From positions 1-64,000 of the forward strand of contig JBMNJE010000011.1 of the NCBI GenBank assembly GCA_050951505.1: a stretch of 64,000 nt of DNA, read 5' to 3'. Positions 52,040 through 60,875 of the stretch are shown piece by piece (the first letter of the stretch is position 1; every line of letters begins with the position of its first letter). A program made the position numbers and the translations under genes. Under the pieces are notes generated by a model, which did no database searches, was not told where the DNA came from, and saw only the letters and a list, made by a program, of their open reading frames with translations. Source of the stretch: DUOA01 sp012839095 (GTDB lineage Bacteria > Bacillota > Clostridia > Caldicoprobacterales > DTU083).

Positions 52040-53250
52040 ATGCCGCACAAAAGGCAGCAGCAATCGCAGAATTTGTCATCAGATGTTTTGGATGTTCAGC
52101 ATGATATAACCAGAAACATGATCCTGGAGTCTGAGTTAAGGAAAAGCTACAGGGTAATTAATCAGGCCCAGGCTTTAGCACAGATAGGCAGCTGGGAAAT
52201 GGACATGCTTAGCAAAACAATTTTGTATTCTGATGAAGCCTGCAGGATTTACGGCATTGTACCCGGGCAATACGACAGTACATATGCAGGATTTCTCAGG
52301 CAGGTTCATCCGGATGACAGAAAAATCATAGATCATATGATAAAAAACCCTTCCCGCAGACCGATTGAACTGGAATTCAGGTTTATCAGGCAGGATGGTT
52401 CTGTAAGAAACATATACCAGTTGGCGGAATTCATATTTGATGATAAGGGTGATCCTGTTTATTTATACGGCACCATTCAGGATATTACAGAAAAAAAGGA
52501 ACTGCAGAAGGAGCTGTTACAGAAGCAGGAAAGCATAGACAGAATTCAAAGAAGGTTTAATGCCCTGATAAAAGAATCATCAGTCGTTTATGAAATTTTG
52601 GATCCGCTCATAAACAAACTGGATGCATTATGTAGAAATGCGAAAGAAAACCAAATCAATTGTAAATATGGCCAGGGAAGCTGAAAATAAAGGTAGTGGC
52701 AGAAGGCATAGAAAAACAGGAACAACTGTCATATTTGCAGGAACTGGATTGCCATACCGGTCAGGGTTATCTGTATTGCAGACCGTTATTTTCTGAAGAG
52801 TTTGCAGCAGTTCTTTCCAAGGGGAAGTGTGAACCTTTAATCTACAAAAAAGAACGAAGAGTAATTCATGAAAACAGAAGAAGAACTTTCAGAGTCAATT
52901 TTTTACACTTGCAGGAAGCCAGTCTTACCATGAAGGAATTACGAGGGAAAAATGTAAACATCGGCAATACAAGGGTCATGCTGAAAAATATCGGGCCTGA
53001 TGGGTTATGTTTTATTTCGAATATAAAAATACCTATCGAGCCAAGCGTTGTATTGCAGATCGCAGCAAAGCTGAATGGGAAAGAAATAGTATTGGAAGGG
53101 ATTCCTGTTTGGTCTGACGAGACAGTGGATGACTTGTATGAATACGGAATTGAGTTCAGAATAAGCGAAAAGGATAAGGCCTATCTGACAGAGCTGCTGC
53201 ACGAGGCAGTGCTGTGCAAGGAAACCATGCAGAACACCTGTCAGTCATAG
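52040..53250 (+). pseudogene. PAS-(GGDEF deleted)-EAL-PilZ signalling protein remnant
   Basis: From ATG 52040 a PAS domain is clear (IGSWEMDMLSKTILYSDEACRIYGI...LEFRFIRQDGSVRNIYQLAEFIFDD...GTIQDITEKKEL). The frame stops at 52684. Overlapping it from about 52663, another frame gives NMARE-LKIKVVAEGIEKQEQLSYLQELDC and HTGQGYLYCRPLF, the very end of an EAL phosphodiesterase domain. A PilZ domain with RRTFR and NIGPDGLCF follows, to 53250. The GGDEF domain and most of EAL are missing, so an internal deletion has destroyed a cyclic-di-GMP enzyme. The EAL-PilZ tail could still be translated from ATG 52696. Confidence 0.75.
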
Positions 53251-54140
53251 GAAACCCGTATGGAAATATCCTGATCATAATTGCCAAAACCTCTGCCGAA
53301 TATATTTATCCCTCCGGGGTTTTGTGCATCCGGTGGGGACTCGATCCTGAAGGTCAAATTTTTATTGGGTGAAAGGTTCAGGTCCCTTAAAGTGATATCT
53401 GATAATGTAATACCATCTATCCTGCTGCCCGCATCTGTCACACGGATGGTTTTTAAAAGTCCGTATTCGCTGTTGCCCCGCCACCATTCAGGTGTATATA
53501 TCCCTTTGCTTTTGCCGAAATCTCCCGGACTGGTCCAATAACCCAGTAAGACGTTGTTTATGTAAAAATAGATATCAGAAGGCCAGTCTTCTTTATATAA
53601 TGGGTACTCAGAGCTGATTTCAAGAGCAATTTCAATAGATTTGGGGGATGGGTAAGGCAGCACATAGCCTGGTATTTCATATTCCACCCAGCCTGACTGA
53701 AACCATATGAGTGAAGCATGAACACGATTAGGATCGCTGAAGTATCTTGGATCGTCTATAATACCGATATAATTCTCCCTGGAGGCTAATCCGCATGTGG
53801 GAGTCACATCATAGCTTTTGTACTGACCAACAGGTATTGAAACAAGGTGGATATTATCAGTGCGTTTTTCCCTGGAGAGAACAAGGGTAATTTGCTCCAG
53901 GGCCAGAGAACATTTCTTCTGCAGGCCTCTTTTTCCGGGGACGTTTTTTGTTTGTACAAAGCCTGAATTCTCCAGTATGGATATGTGCCGGGTCATAATG
54001 GAGGAGGAAACTCCCAGAATCTTGGCCAACTCCCCAATATTTTTGTCCCCGTCCATTAAAACCTCCAATACCCGTACTCGGGTTTCGGAAGCCAGGGCTT
54101 CAAAAATTCTCATGTTCTTTGTATGTACACTTATGTTCAT
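53241..54140 (-). CDS. ArsR-type regulator with large C-terminal beta-sandwich-like domain
   Basis: 299 residues. The N-terminal winged helix (MRIFEALASETRVRVLEVLMDGDKNIGELAKILGVSSSIMTRHISILENSG, about 10-60) is ArsR-like. The remaining about 210 residues contain beta-rich segments (SLIWFQSGWVEYEIPGYVLP, IEIALEISSEYP, DIYFYINNVLLGYWTSPGDFG, FRIESPPDAQNPGG) that look like a carbohydrate-binding sandwich. It is divergent from the CE7 esterase gene and shares its control region, so it probably senses an oligosaccharide and regulates the esterase. Its own promoter is at 54182-54210. Confidence 0.75.
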   Translation of the reverse strand: MNISVHTKNMRIFEALASETRVRVLEVLMDGDKNIGELAKILGVSSSIMTRHISILENSGFVQTKNVPGKRGLQKKCSLALEQITLVLSREKRTDNIHLVSIPVGQYKSYDVTPTCGLASRENYIGIIDDPRYFSDPNRVHASLIWFQSGWVEYEIPGYVLPYPSPKSIEIALEISSEYPLYKEDWPSDIYFYINNVLLGYWTSPGDFGKSKGIYTPEWWRGNSEYGLLKTIRVTDAGSRIDGITLSDITLRDLNLSPNKNLTFRIESPPDAQNPGGINIFGRGFGNYDQDISIRVSYD

Positions 54141-54181
54141 GTTTCCGCCTCAAACTATATTTTCTGCCTTTGTATTGTTTG

Positions 54182-54210
54182 ATTATATAACCAGCGGATT
54201 AATTAGTCAA
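54182..54210 (-). promoter_or_regulatory. Promoter of the ArsR-type regulator
   Basis: On the minus strand TTGACT (54210-54205), 17-bp spacer, TATAAT (54187-54182). Confidence 0.8.
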
Positions 54211-54248
54211 TTGAGGCTGTGAATATTGTGAAATAAGAAGAAATTTCA

Positions 54249-54295
54249 TTGACTGCACTGTTTTAGTATGATATATGAAATAACATATACCATAC
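54249..54295 (+). promoter_or_regulatory. CE7 esterase promoter with 12-bp inverted-repeat operator
   Basis: TTGACT (54249-54254), 17-bp spacer, TATATG (54272-54277). GTATGATATATG (54266-54277) and CATATACCATAC (54284-54295) are inverted copies matching at 11 of 12 positions with a 6-nt spacer, overlapping the -10 and start site. A likely binding site for the divergent ArsR-type regulator. Confidence 0.75.
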
Positions 54296-54310
54296 TTAAG
54301 GAGTGAGAAA

Positions 54311-55273
54311 ATGCCCATCATTGACTTACCATTAGAAGAACTAAAGGTATACAAGGGTACCAATCCTCGTCCGTCAGACTTTGACGAATACTGGGACCGG
54401 GCCATAGCGGAAATGAAGGCAGTTGATCCGGATGTTCAGCTGAAGGAAGCATCCTTTCAGACGCCTTCCGCTGTCTGTTATGACTTGTACTTTACAGGCG
54501 CAGGCGGTGCAAGAGTGTATTCCAAATTTCTGCGGCCCAGGAAGATAAGCCAGGCATGTCCTGCGGTTATCATGTTTCACGGTTATTCAGGAGACAGCGG
54601 CGGCTGGGCGGATAAACTGTCTTATGTTTCTGAAGGATTCTGTGTGTTTGCATTGGATGTAAGAGGCCAGGCCGGAAAATCCGAAGACCTGGGCGGAGTA
54701 AAAGGAAACACCCTGAACGGTCATATAATTCGCGGCCTGGATGAGGAAGATCCAAGCAAGCTTTTGTTCAGAAACATATTCCTGGATACTGCCCAACTGG
54801 CGGGAATTGCCATGGATATGGATTTAGTGGATGAGACCAGAGTAGGAACCATAGGGGGCAGTCAGGGCGGCGGCCTTACCCTGGCCTGTGCTGCACTGGA
54901 ACCCAGAATAAAGCGAGCAGCTCCTTTTTATCCCTTTCTCTGTGATTATAAGCGTGTTTGGGAAATGGACCTGGCCAAGGATGCTTATCAGGAACTGAGA
55001 ACCTTTTTCAGAAACCATGATCCTCTCCATGAAAGAGAAGAGGAGATATTCACCCGGCTGGGATACATTGATCTTCAGTTTCTGGCTCCCAGAATAAAAG
55101 CAGAGGTCATGATGGGTACCGGCCTTATGGACACCATATGTCCTCCGTCAACTCAGTTTGCAGCATTCAATAAAATGACCTGCAAGAAAGAAATGAAGAT
55201 CTTTCCGGATTTCGGGCATGAATATTTGCCGGGTTTTCATGATCTTACCTTTCAGTTTATGCTGGGAATGTAG
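54311..55273 (+). CDS. Acetyl (xylan) esterase / cephalosporin-C deacetylase, family CE7
   Basis: 320 residues, normal CE7 length, with TAAGGAGTG before ATG 54311. The alpha/beta-hydrolase nucleophile is in GTIGGSQGGGLTLA (about residue 182). RGQAGKSEDLGG is the CE7 RGQ motif, and the acid and His appear in MGTGLMDTICPPSTQFAAFN and FPDFGHEYLPGF. It is cytoplasmic (no signal peptide) and removes acetyl groups from imported oligosaccharides. It is controlled from the divergent operator and followed by a terminator. Confidence 0.95.
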   Translation: MPIIDLPLEELKVYKGTNPRPSDFDEYWDRAIAEMKAVDPDVQLKEASFQTPSAVCYDLYFTGAGGARVYSKFLRPRKISQACPAVIMFHGYSGDSGGWADKLSYVSEGFCVFALDVRGQAGKSEDLGGVKGNTLNGHIIRGLDEEDPSKLLFRNIFLDTAQLAGIAMDMDLVDETRVGTIGGSQGGGLTLACAALEPRIKRAAPFYPFLCDYKRVWEMDLAKDAYQELRTFFRNHDPLHEREEEIFTRLGYIDLQFLAPRIKAEVMMGTGLMDTICPPSTQFAAFNKMTCKKEMKIFPDFGHEYLPGFHDLTFQFMLGM

Positions 55274-55308
55274 TACATTATCATATCCTATACATCAAGC
55301 GGCAGATC

Positions 55309-55346
55309 AGGCAGCCTCTTATTATTGAGGGGCTGCCTTGTTATAT
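55309..55346 (+). terminator. Terminator after the CE7 esterase
   Basis: AGGCAGCCTCT (55309-55319) pairs with GAGGGGCTGCCT to 55338 with one G-T pair; a weak T-rich tail follows. Confidence 0.75.
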
Positions 55347-55430
55347 TCTGTTTTAAATGCTGAATAATCTGATATACTGGAAAATAATCGGAGATAATGA
55401 TTAATACCGGAGAACATGGGAGCGTACAGG

Positions 55431-57155
55431 ATGAACAGACAAAGAGTAGCTGAGGTACTGAATGAGATTGCCCTCTACCTGGCCTTAAAGGGAGAAAGCC
55501 CCTTTAAGATACGTGCTTATGAGAATGGAGCAAGAATTATCCAGACCCTGGATGAAGAATTGGAGACCCTGATTCAGGAAAAACGGCTGGGCACGGTTGA
55601 GGGAATCGGAAAAGCTTTGGAGCAGAAGATAACAGAGCTGGTTCTGACCGGGGATTTGGAGTATCTTAAGGAGCTGAAGGCGGAGTTTCCTCCCGGTTTG
55701 TTTGAGCTTTTTAAGGTACCGGGCCTGGGGGCAAAAAGAATCCGGATATTATATGACACCCTTGGCATTGCATCCCTCGGCGAGCTGGAATACGCCTGTG
55801 ACGAAAACAGGCTGGCAGCTCTGCCGGGATTCGGAAGGAAGACCCAGGAAAACATTAAAAAAGGCATATCTCTTATTCGTGCCACTGCCGGCAGGTATCT
55901 GTTGCATGAAGCAGGGAGTATGGCATTTTCCCTGCTGAAGAGCCTGAAGGCCTGCCCGCAGATCCAATCGCTGAGCATAGCGGGCAGCCTTCGAAGGAGC
56001 ATGGAAATAATTAAGGACATTGATATCGTTGCTTCTTCGAAGGAAGCAGAGAAGGTAATGGACTTTTTTGTATCCCTGCCTGAGGCAGTTGAAATAACCG
56101 GGCATGGGCCGACCAAATCCGGCATACGTCTGAAGAGCGGAATTGCAGTGGATCTCCGGGCGGTTTCACCGGAGCAGTTTCCCTATGCCCTTCACCATTT
56201 TACAGGAAGCAGGGAACACAATACCAAAATGAGGCATATTGCCAGGTCCATGGGGCTGAAAATGAATGAATACGGTTTGTTCAGGGATATTGACGGCATC
56301 AGCATTCCATGCAGCAGCGAATGGGAGCTGTTTAGTGCCCTCGGTATGTCCTATATTGCTCCTGAACTCAGAGAGGACATGGGTGAGGTGGAGGCTGCAC
56401 TGGAAGGCAGGCTTCCCAGACTGGTTGAAAGCAGCGACCTGCAGGGGATTTTTCATTTGCATACCAACTACAGCGATGGACACAACACAATCAGGGAACT
56501 GGCAGAAGAGATACGCAGACAGGGTTACAAATATATGGGAGTCTCGGATCACAGCCAGTCCGCCTATTACGCTGGAGGGCTGAAGGAAGAGGACATTATC
56601 AGGCAGCATGAAGAAATCGATGCCTTGAATGCCCTTTACGATGATTTTCATATCTTCAAGGGTATCGAATCCGATATACTGTCCGATGGTTCCCTGGATT
56701 ATTCCGATGAATTTCTGGAGTCTGTGGACTTTGTAATCATTTCAGTTCATTCCCGCTTCAGTATGGACAGGGAGAGCATGACACAAAGAATCCTGAATGC
56801 AATGGACAATCCCCACGCCACCATCCTGGGTCACGTTACCGGAAGGCTTTTGTTGTCCCGGGACGGGTATGAAGTGGATATGGTACGCGTATTGGAAAAG
56901 GCAGCTGAAAGGGGGACGGTTCTGGAGATTAATGCAAATCCCCACAGGCTGGATCTGGACTGGCGCTGGGTGAAAAAGGCCAAGGAAATGGGCATCCGGC
57001 TCATTATTTGTCCTGATGCCCACAGCATATACGATATATCCAATACAGCCTTCGGCCTTGCCATGGCACGCAAAGGCTGGTGCGAAAAGGAAGATATATT
57101 GAACTGCCTTGATATCAGTGCCATGAAAGGTTTCTTATCAGGCAGAAGAAGATGA
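55431..57155 (+). CDS. polX: DNA polymerase/3'-5' exonuclease PolX
   Basis: 574 residues from ATG 55431 (GGGAG eight bases upstream; ATG 55416 is an alternative). Helix-hairpin-helix segments (GTVEGIGKALEQKI, FKVPGLGAKRIRIL, LPGFGRKTQENI) precede the nucleotidyltransferase site GSLRRSMEIIKDIDIV (about residue 182). The C-terminal PHP exonuclease domain has HLHTNYSDG (about 343), GVSDHSQSAYYAGG and later metal ligands including CPDAHS. It is a family X repair polymerase with proofreading. It converges with the minus-strand gene 17 bp downstream. Confidence 0.95.
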   Translation: MNRQRVAEVLNEIALYLALKGESPFKIRAYENGARIIQTLDEELETLIQEKRLGTVEGIGKALEQKITELVLTGDLEYLKELKAEFPPGLFELFKVPGLGAKRIRILYDTLGIASLGELEYACDENRLAALPGFGRKTQENIKKGISLIRATAGRYLLHEAGSMAFSLLKSLKACPQIQSLSIAGSLRRSMEIIKDIDIVASSKEAEKVMDFFVSLPEAVEITGHGPTKSGIRLKSGIAVDLRAVSPEQFPYALHHFTGSREHNTKMRHIARSMGLKMNEYGLFRDIDGISIPCSSEWELFSALGMSYIAPELREDMGEVEAALEGRLPRLVESSDLQGIFHLHTNYSDGHNTIRELAEEIRRQGYKYMGVSDHSQSAYYAGGLKEEDIIRQHEEIDALNALYDDFHIFKGIESDILSDGSLDYSDEFLESVDFVIISVHSRFSMDRESMTQRILNAMDNPHATILGHVTGRLLLSRDGYEVDMVRVLEKAAERGTVLEINANPHRLDLDWRWVKKAKEMGIRLIICPDAHSIYDISNTAFGLAMARKGWCEKEDILNCLDISAMKGFLSGRRR

Positions 57156-57172
57156 TTCCATTCTTACCTGTG

Positions 57173-58489
57173 CTATTCTGCCTTGGCTTTCTCAGGCGCG
57201 GGTTTTATCGATTCTCTTGCTTCTCTTACCAGGGCTCGAATATCTCTGCTGGGAGTATTCCTATACCTGAACATCTTGCCTTCCCAGGTGCGCAGGGTAA
57301 CAGTTTCAGGCCCGCGGGAAACCAGGTAGGTGGGCAGAACAGGTGTCTTACCGGCTCCCCCCGGCGCGTTTATTATATAGGTGGGGATGGCCATGCCGGA
57401 AGTCCGGCCTCTCAGATGCTCAAGAATTTCCATGCCCTCATCCACGGAGCAGAGAAAGTGACCGGTTCCTTTTACCTGTTTGGGATGGAATATATAATAA
57501 GGGCGTACCCGTATTTTCAAAAGCTCATGATTCAGGCATTGCACAATAAACTTGTTGTTATTGATTCCATTCAAAAGAACCATCTGGTTTCCAATTGATA
57601 TACCGCTGTCGGACAGCATTTCGGCTGCCTTTTTGGCATCTTTGGTAATTTCCTTGGGATGATTGAAGTGTGTATTTAAATAAATCGGATGGTATTTCTT
57701 CAGCATACTGCAGAGATCAGGAGTTATTCTCTGAGGCAGTGTAACCAAGGTGCGGGATCCTAACCTGATAATCTCCACATGGGGAATAGCCCGTACGCTG
57801 CTTATCAGCCATTCAAGCATTTCATCCTCCAGCATCAGGGAATCTCCTCCGGTTATCAAAACATCCCGGATTTCCGGATTTTCCCTTATATAGTCAAGGG
57901 ATTCCTGCAGCAGCCATTTGGGCCTGTGCCGGTCAACCTGCCCGATGTTGCGTCTGCGCTGGCAAAAACGGCAGTAATTTGCACATTTATTAGTTACATT
58001 GATTATCAGTCTGTCGGGATAGCGGCGTGTGATGGAGCCGGCAGGACTGGTGAACTCTTCTCCCATTGGATCCAGTTCGCCGGAGTCATCTGCCAACTCT
58101 GCTATGGTTGGCAGCCCCATCAGCCGTATGGGGTCAAAAACATCATCCGGATCCATCAGGCTGGCATAGTATGGAGATACTGCCCAGCGATATTTCCCGG
58201 ACAAAATTGACAATTCACTTTTGTCTTCCTCTGTGAGATTGAGTATCTTTTCAAGAGTATCCACATCATTAATGGTATTTTCCATATGCCATCTCCAGTT
58301 GTTCCAGTCTTCCTCCCTGGCATTGAAAAGAGCAAGCAGCTTTTTCCTGGAGGCGTCAAATGCCTGCTGCATTTCCATTCCCCTGGGTATGCACTTTTTA
58401 GCCTCCAGATACTCGCCGGTCTTGCCGGACAGCTCAGCGGCCCTTTGAAGTGAAATCTGTCTGTTGCTGAGTCTTTCTTTCACTCGCAT
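57173..58489 (-). CDS. Radical SAM aminomutase of the KamA family, probably glutamate 2,3-aminomutase
   Basis: About 438 residues; starts at 58504, 58489 and 58483 are all possible. The radical SAM cluster motif is CANYCRFC, followed by GGDSLMLEDEML and the PLP-binding region PGGAGKTP. In lysine 2,3-aminomutase two Asp residues bind the substrate epsilon-amino group (in the CDLSMGIGHF and DAPGGGGK regions). Here the matching segments read FHPKQVKGTGHF and YIINAPGGAGK, with Lys/Asn in place of the Asp residues. That is the pattern I recall for glutamate 2,3-aminomutases, which make beta-glutamate, a compatible solute. The gene stands alone on the minus strand. Confidence 0.85.
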   Translation of the reverse strand: MRVKERLSNRQISLQRAAELSGKTGEYLEAKKCIPRGMEMQQAFDASRKKLLALFNAREEDWNNWRWHMENTINDVDTLEKILNLTEEDKSELSILSGKYRWAVSPYYASLMDPDDVFDPIRLMGLPTIAELADDSGELDPMGEEFTSPAGSITRRYPDRLIINVTNKCANYCRFCQRRRNIGQVDRHRPKWLLQESLDYIRENPEIRDVLITGGDSLMLEDEMLEWLISSVRAIPHVEIIRLGSRTLVTLPQRITPDLCSMLKKYHPIYLNTHFNHPKEITKDAKKAAEMLSDSGISIGNQMVLLNGINNNKFIVQCLNHELLKIRVRPYYIFHPKQVKGTGHFLCSVDEGMEILEHLRGRTSGMAIPTYIINAPGGAGKTPVLPTYLVSRGPETVTLRTWEGKMFRYRNTPSRDIRALVREARESIKPAPEKAKAE

Positions 58490-58736
58490 CCTTCCTTTCC
58501 CCATAGTATTCTGAAAATAGTTAAGCGTTCACACAATTGATGCTTATACTTCAGTATATCATAAAAGGAGGGCATTATAAGAAAATAAAGAAGGAAAAAA
58601 AGCAGTATTACAAAAATTGCAGGAAATACTTCCGGAACATCTGACAGGTTATGGGGAAAATCAGATATAACAAAGAAATACTTTGAAAATTTAAGCAGGA
58701 TTAGGTATCATAAGCTTGAAAGGCTGGGATTATTAC

Positions 58737-60506
58737 ATGATAAATGGCAACATTGAGGGTTTATCCAAGCAAATCCTGCAACGACTGGACAGTATCTATG
58801 AGATGTCAGTTGAAAGGGAAGATTTTCTGTCTGAGGAAATGGTGCTGCTTTTGTGTGAGCTTACAGGAACAATAAACCGTGAGATATCCGTATACCTGAA
58901 CCGCAGGGGAGAGGTTATGGATGTTTCAGTGGGTGATCAGACTCAGGTGTCCCTGTCTGACATGAGCCTGCGCCGCAGCAATGTGCGCCTGAGCGGCATC
59001 AGATGTATTCACACTCATCCCGGGGGCAGCGGGTTGTTATCCGGGGTTGATCTGAACTCTCTTATTGCTTTGCGTTTTGATGCAATGACTGCCATCGGCG
59101 TGCAGGATGGAAGCTATGTTAACAGCTATACCGCCTTTTTGACTCCTCCCGGTGATCCTGACCCCTATATCATATACGGGCCCTTTACATTGAAAGCTCT
59201 GTGCGGTGAAGAGCTGATGCGTGAAATAAGACGCCTTGATCCCCTGATAAGTATGCCGCAGACAGTGGACACCATGCAGGATGAAGAAGAACGGGCCATT
59301 CTGGTCGGCCTGGATGACAGAGGAGAGGGGATTCGTTCGGTAAATGAGCTGGAAGAGCTGGCAAAAACGGCCGGAGCGGTGGTCCTCCATAAGACTACGC
59401 AGAACAGAAAGATGCCGGAGCCGGCAACCTATATCGGCCGGGGAAAGGCTGCCGAACTGGCTCTGCAGTGTCAGTCCATGAACGCCAATCTGGTAATATG
59501 TGACGATGAGTTGTCAGCAGTTCAGATAAAAAATCTGGAGAGCACGCTGGGTGTTAAGGTTATTGACCGGACAACCCTGATCCTTGATATTTTCTCCCGG
59601 CATGCAGTATCAAGGGAGGGAAAACTGCAGGTCGAACTGGCGCAGCTTAAATACCGGCTGCCCAGGCTTACAGGAATGGGCCATGCTCTTTCCAGGCTGG
59701 GCGGCGGCATAGGAACAAGAGGCCCGGGTGAAAAGAAACTGGAAACAGATCGCAGGCATATCCATAGGCGGATTAATGAAATTGAATCTGAGCTGGCCAG
59801 GGTTAAGGAACGCAGAAGCGCACTTCGGAGCAAACGGGAAAGGGAGGGATTGTTAATCTGCGCTCTGGCAGGATACACCAACTCAGGCAAAAGTACTTTG
59901 CTGAATGCACTGAGCGGCAGTAATGTGCTGGTTGAAGACAAACTGTTTGCCACGCTGGATCCTGTATCCCGGGGGATAACCCTGGCTGATGGTCAGAAGG
60001 TTCTTCTGATTGATACGGTAGGATTTATTGACAAGCTTCCCCATGATCTGGTGCAGGCTTTTCATTCCACCCTGGAAGAAGTCGCGGAGGCAGACTTGCT
60101 GCTCCATGTTGTGGATGCATCCTCTCCTAATTTGTCAGAGCAGATGATGGTGGTGAAAAGGGTATTGAATCAGCTGGGAGCAAAACAAAGAATGATTACC
60201 GTATACAATAAAATGGATTTGGCCGGGGATTCTGTGCTGCTGCCTGTTGAAAAGCCTCAGGCATGCGTTTCAGCCCTGTACGGCGAAGGATTGGATATCC
60301 TGCTTGATCTGATCCGGGAGAACCTCCCCAGAAAAACCAGGTTGGTAAAACTGGTAATTCCCTATGAACAGGGCAGTGTACGCTCCATGCTTCATGAAGA
60401 AGGAAAAATCCTGAACGAGGAATTTGCTGCTGAAGGAGTTCATATAGAAGCGGAAGTAGATGAGGCATTGTATGGCAAGGTAAGAAATTTTCTGCATATT
60501 GTTTAA
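58737..60506 (+). CDS. hflX: Ribosome-associated GTPase HflX with long N-terminal extension
   Basis: About 589 residues from ATG 58737 (TTG 58716 possible), far longer than the roughly 420 of a core HflX. The core begins near ERAILVGLDDRGEG. GTPase motifs are GYTNSGKSTLLNALSG (about residue 378), DTVGFIDKLPHDLVQAF and NKMD; GGIGTRGPGEKKLE is the HflX signature. The first about 190 residues form a separate domain containing IHTHPGGSGLLSGVD (about 90-104), which fits the JAMM/MPN+ pattern H-x-H-x7-S-x2-D. HflX splits stalled ribosomes; the extra domain could be a metal-dependent hydrolase relic or active site. Confidence 0.93.
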   Translation: MINGNIEGLSKQILQRLDSIYEMSVEREDFLSEEMVLLLCELTGTINREISVYLNRRGEVMDVSVGDQTQVSLSDMSLRRSNVRLSGIRCIHTHPGGSGLLSGVDLNSLIALRFDAMTAIGVQDGSYVNSYTAFLTPPGDPDPYIIYGPFTLKALCGEELMREIRRLDPLISMPQTVDTMQDEEERAILVGLDDRGEGIRSVNELEELAKTAGAVVLHKTTQNRKMPEPATYIGRGKAAELALQCQSMNANLVICDDELSAVQIKNLESTLGVKVIDRTTLILDIFSRHAVSREGKLQVELAQLKYRLPRLTGMGHALSRLGGGIGTRGPGEKKLETDRRHIHRRINEIESELARVKERRSALRSKREREGLLICALAGYTNSGKSTLLNALSGSNVLVEDKLFATLDPVSRGITLADGQKVLLIDTVGFIDKLPHDLVQAFHSTLEEVAEADLLLHVVDASSPNLSEQMMVVKRVLNQLGAKQRMITVYNKMDLAGDSVLLPVEKPQACVSALYGEGLDILLDLIRENLPRKTRLVKLVIPYEQGSVRSMLHEEGKILNEEFAAEGVHIEAEVDEALYGKVRNFLHIV

Positions 60507-60571
60507 ACAATATTAGCCTTGGGTAATATAGTATATATGTGAATATATGTGAATATCAAGGAGGCGTGGTT

Positions 60572-60760
60572 GTGAAGGTTTATGTTGATCAGGATCTGTG
60601 TATCAGCTGCGGGCTGTGCATAAGCATCTGCGAAGAGGTATTCCACTGGAACGATGATGACAAGGCTGAGGCTGTCAGCGGGGATGTTCCGGAAGAACTG
60701 GAGGATTCGGTACAGGAAGCTGTTGAAAGCTGTCCTACGGAAGCCATCAAAGAGATTTGA
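60572..60760 (+). CDS. Small 4Fe-4S ferredoxin
   Basis: 62 residues from GTG 60572, eight bases after AAGGAGG. MKVYVDQDLCISCGLCISIC supplies three cluster Cys, and SCPTEAI near the C-terminus supplies the fourth. An extra Cys at the end of the first motif is common in single-cluster clostridial ferredoxins. An acidic middle (WNDDDKAEAVSGDVPEELEDS) is typical. It is an electron carrier; no dedicated partner is adjacent. Confidence 0.92.
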   Translation: MKVYVDQDLCISCGLCISICEEVFHWNDDDKAEAVSGDVPEELEDSVQEAVESCPTEAIKEI

Positions 60761-60798
60761 ACACCGGACCGGTACATAACGATTTGGCATATGGCAGT

Positions 60799-60829
60799 AA
60801 AGAAGCCGCTGCATGGCAGCGGCTTCTTT
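60799..60829. terminator. Bidirectional terminator between ferredoxin and glyS
   Basis: AAAGAAGCCGCTGC (60799-60812) and GCAGCGGCTTCTTT (60816-60829) are perfect inverted copies with a 3-nt loop, serving converging genes. Confidence 0.9.
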
Positions 60830-60875
60830 GATTCAAGTCCACTTGATCTTTCTTCCTGTTTATACTCAATGGTCT

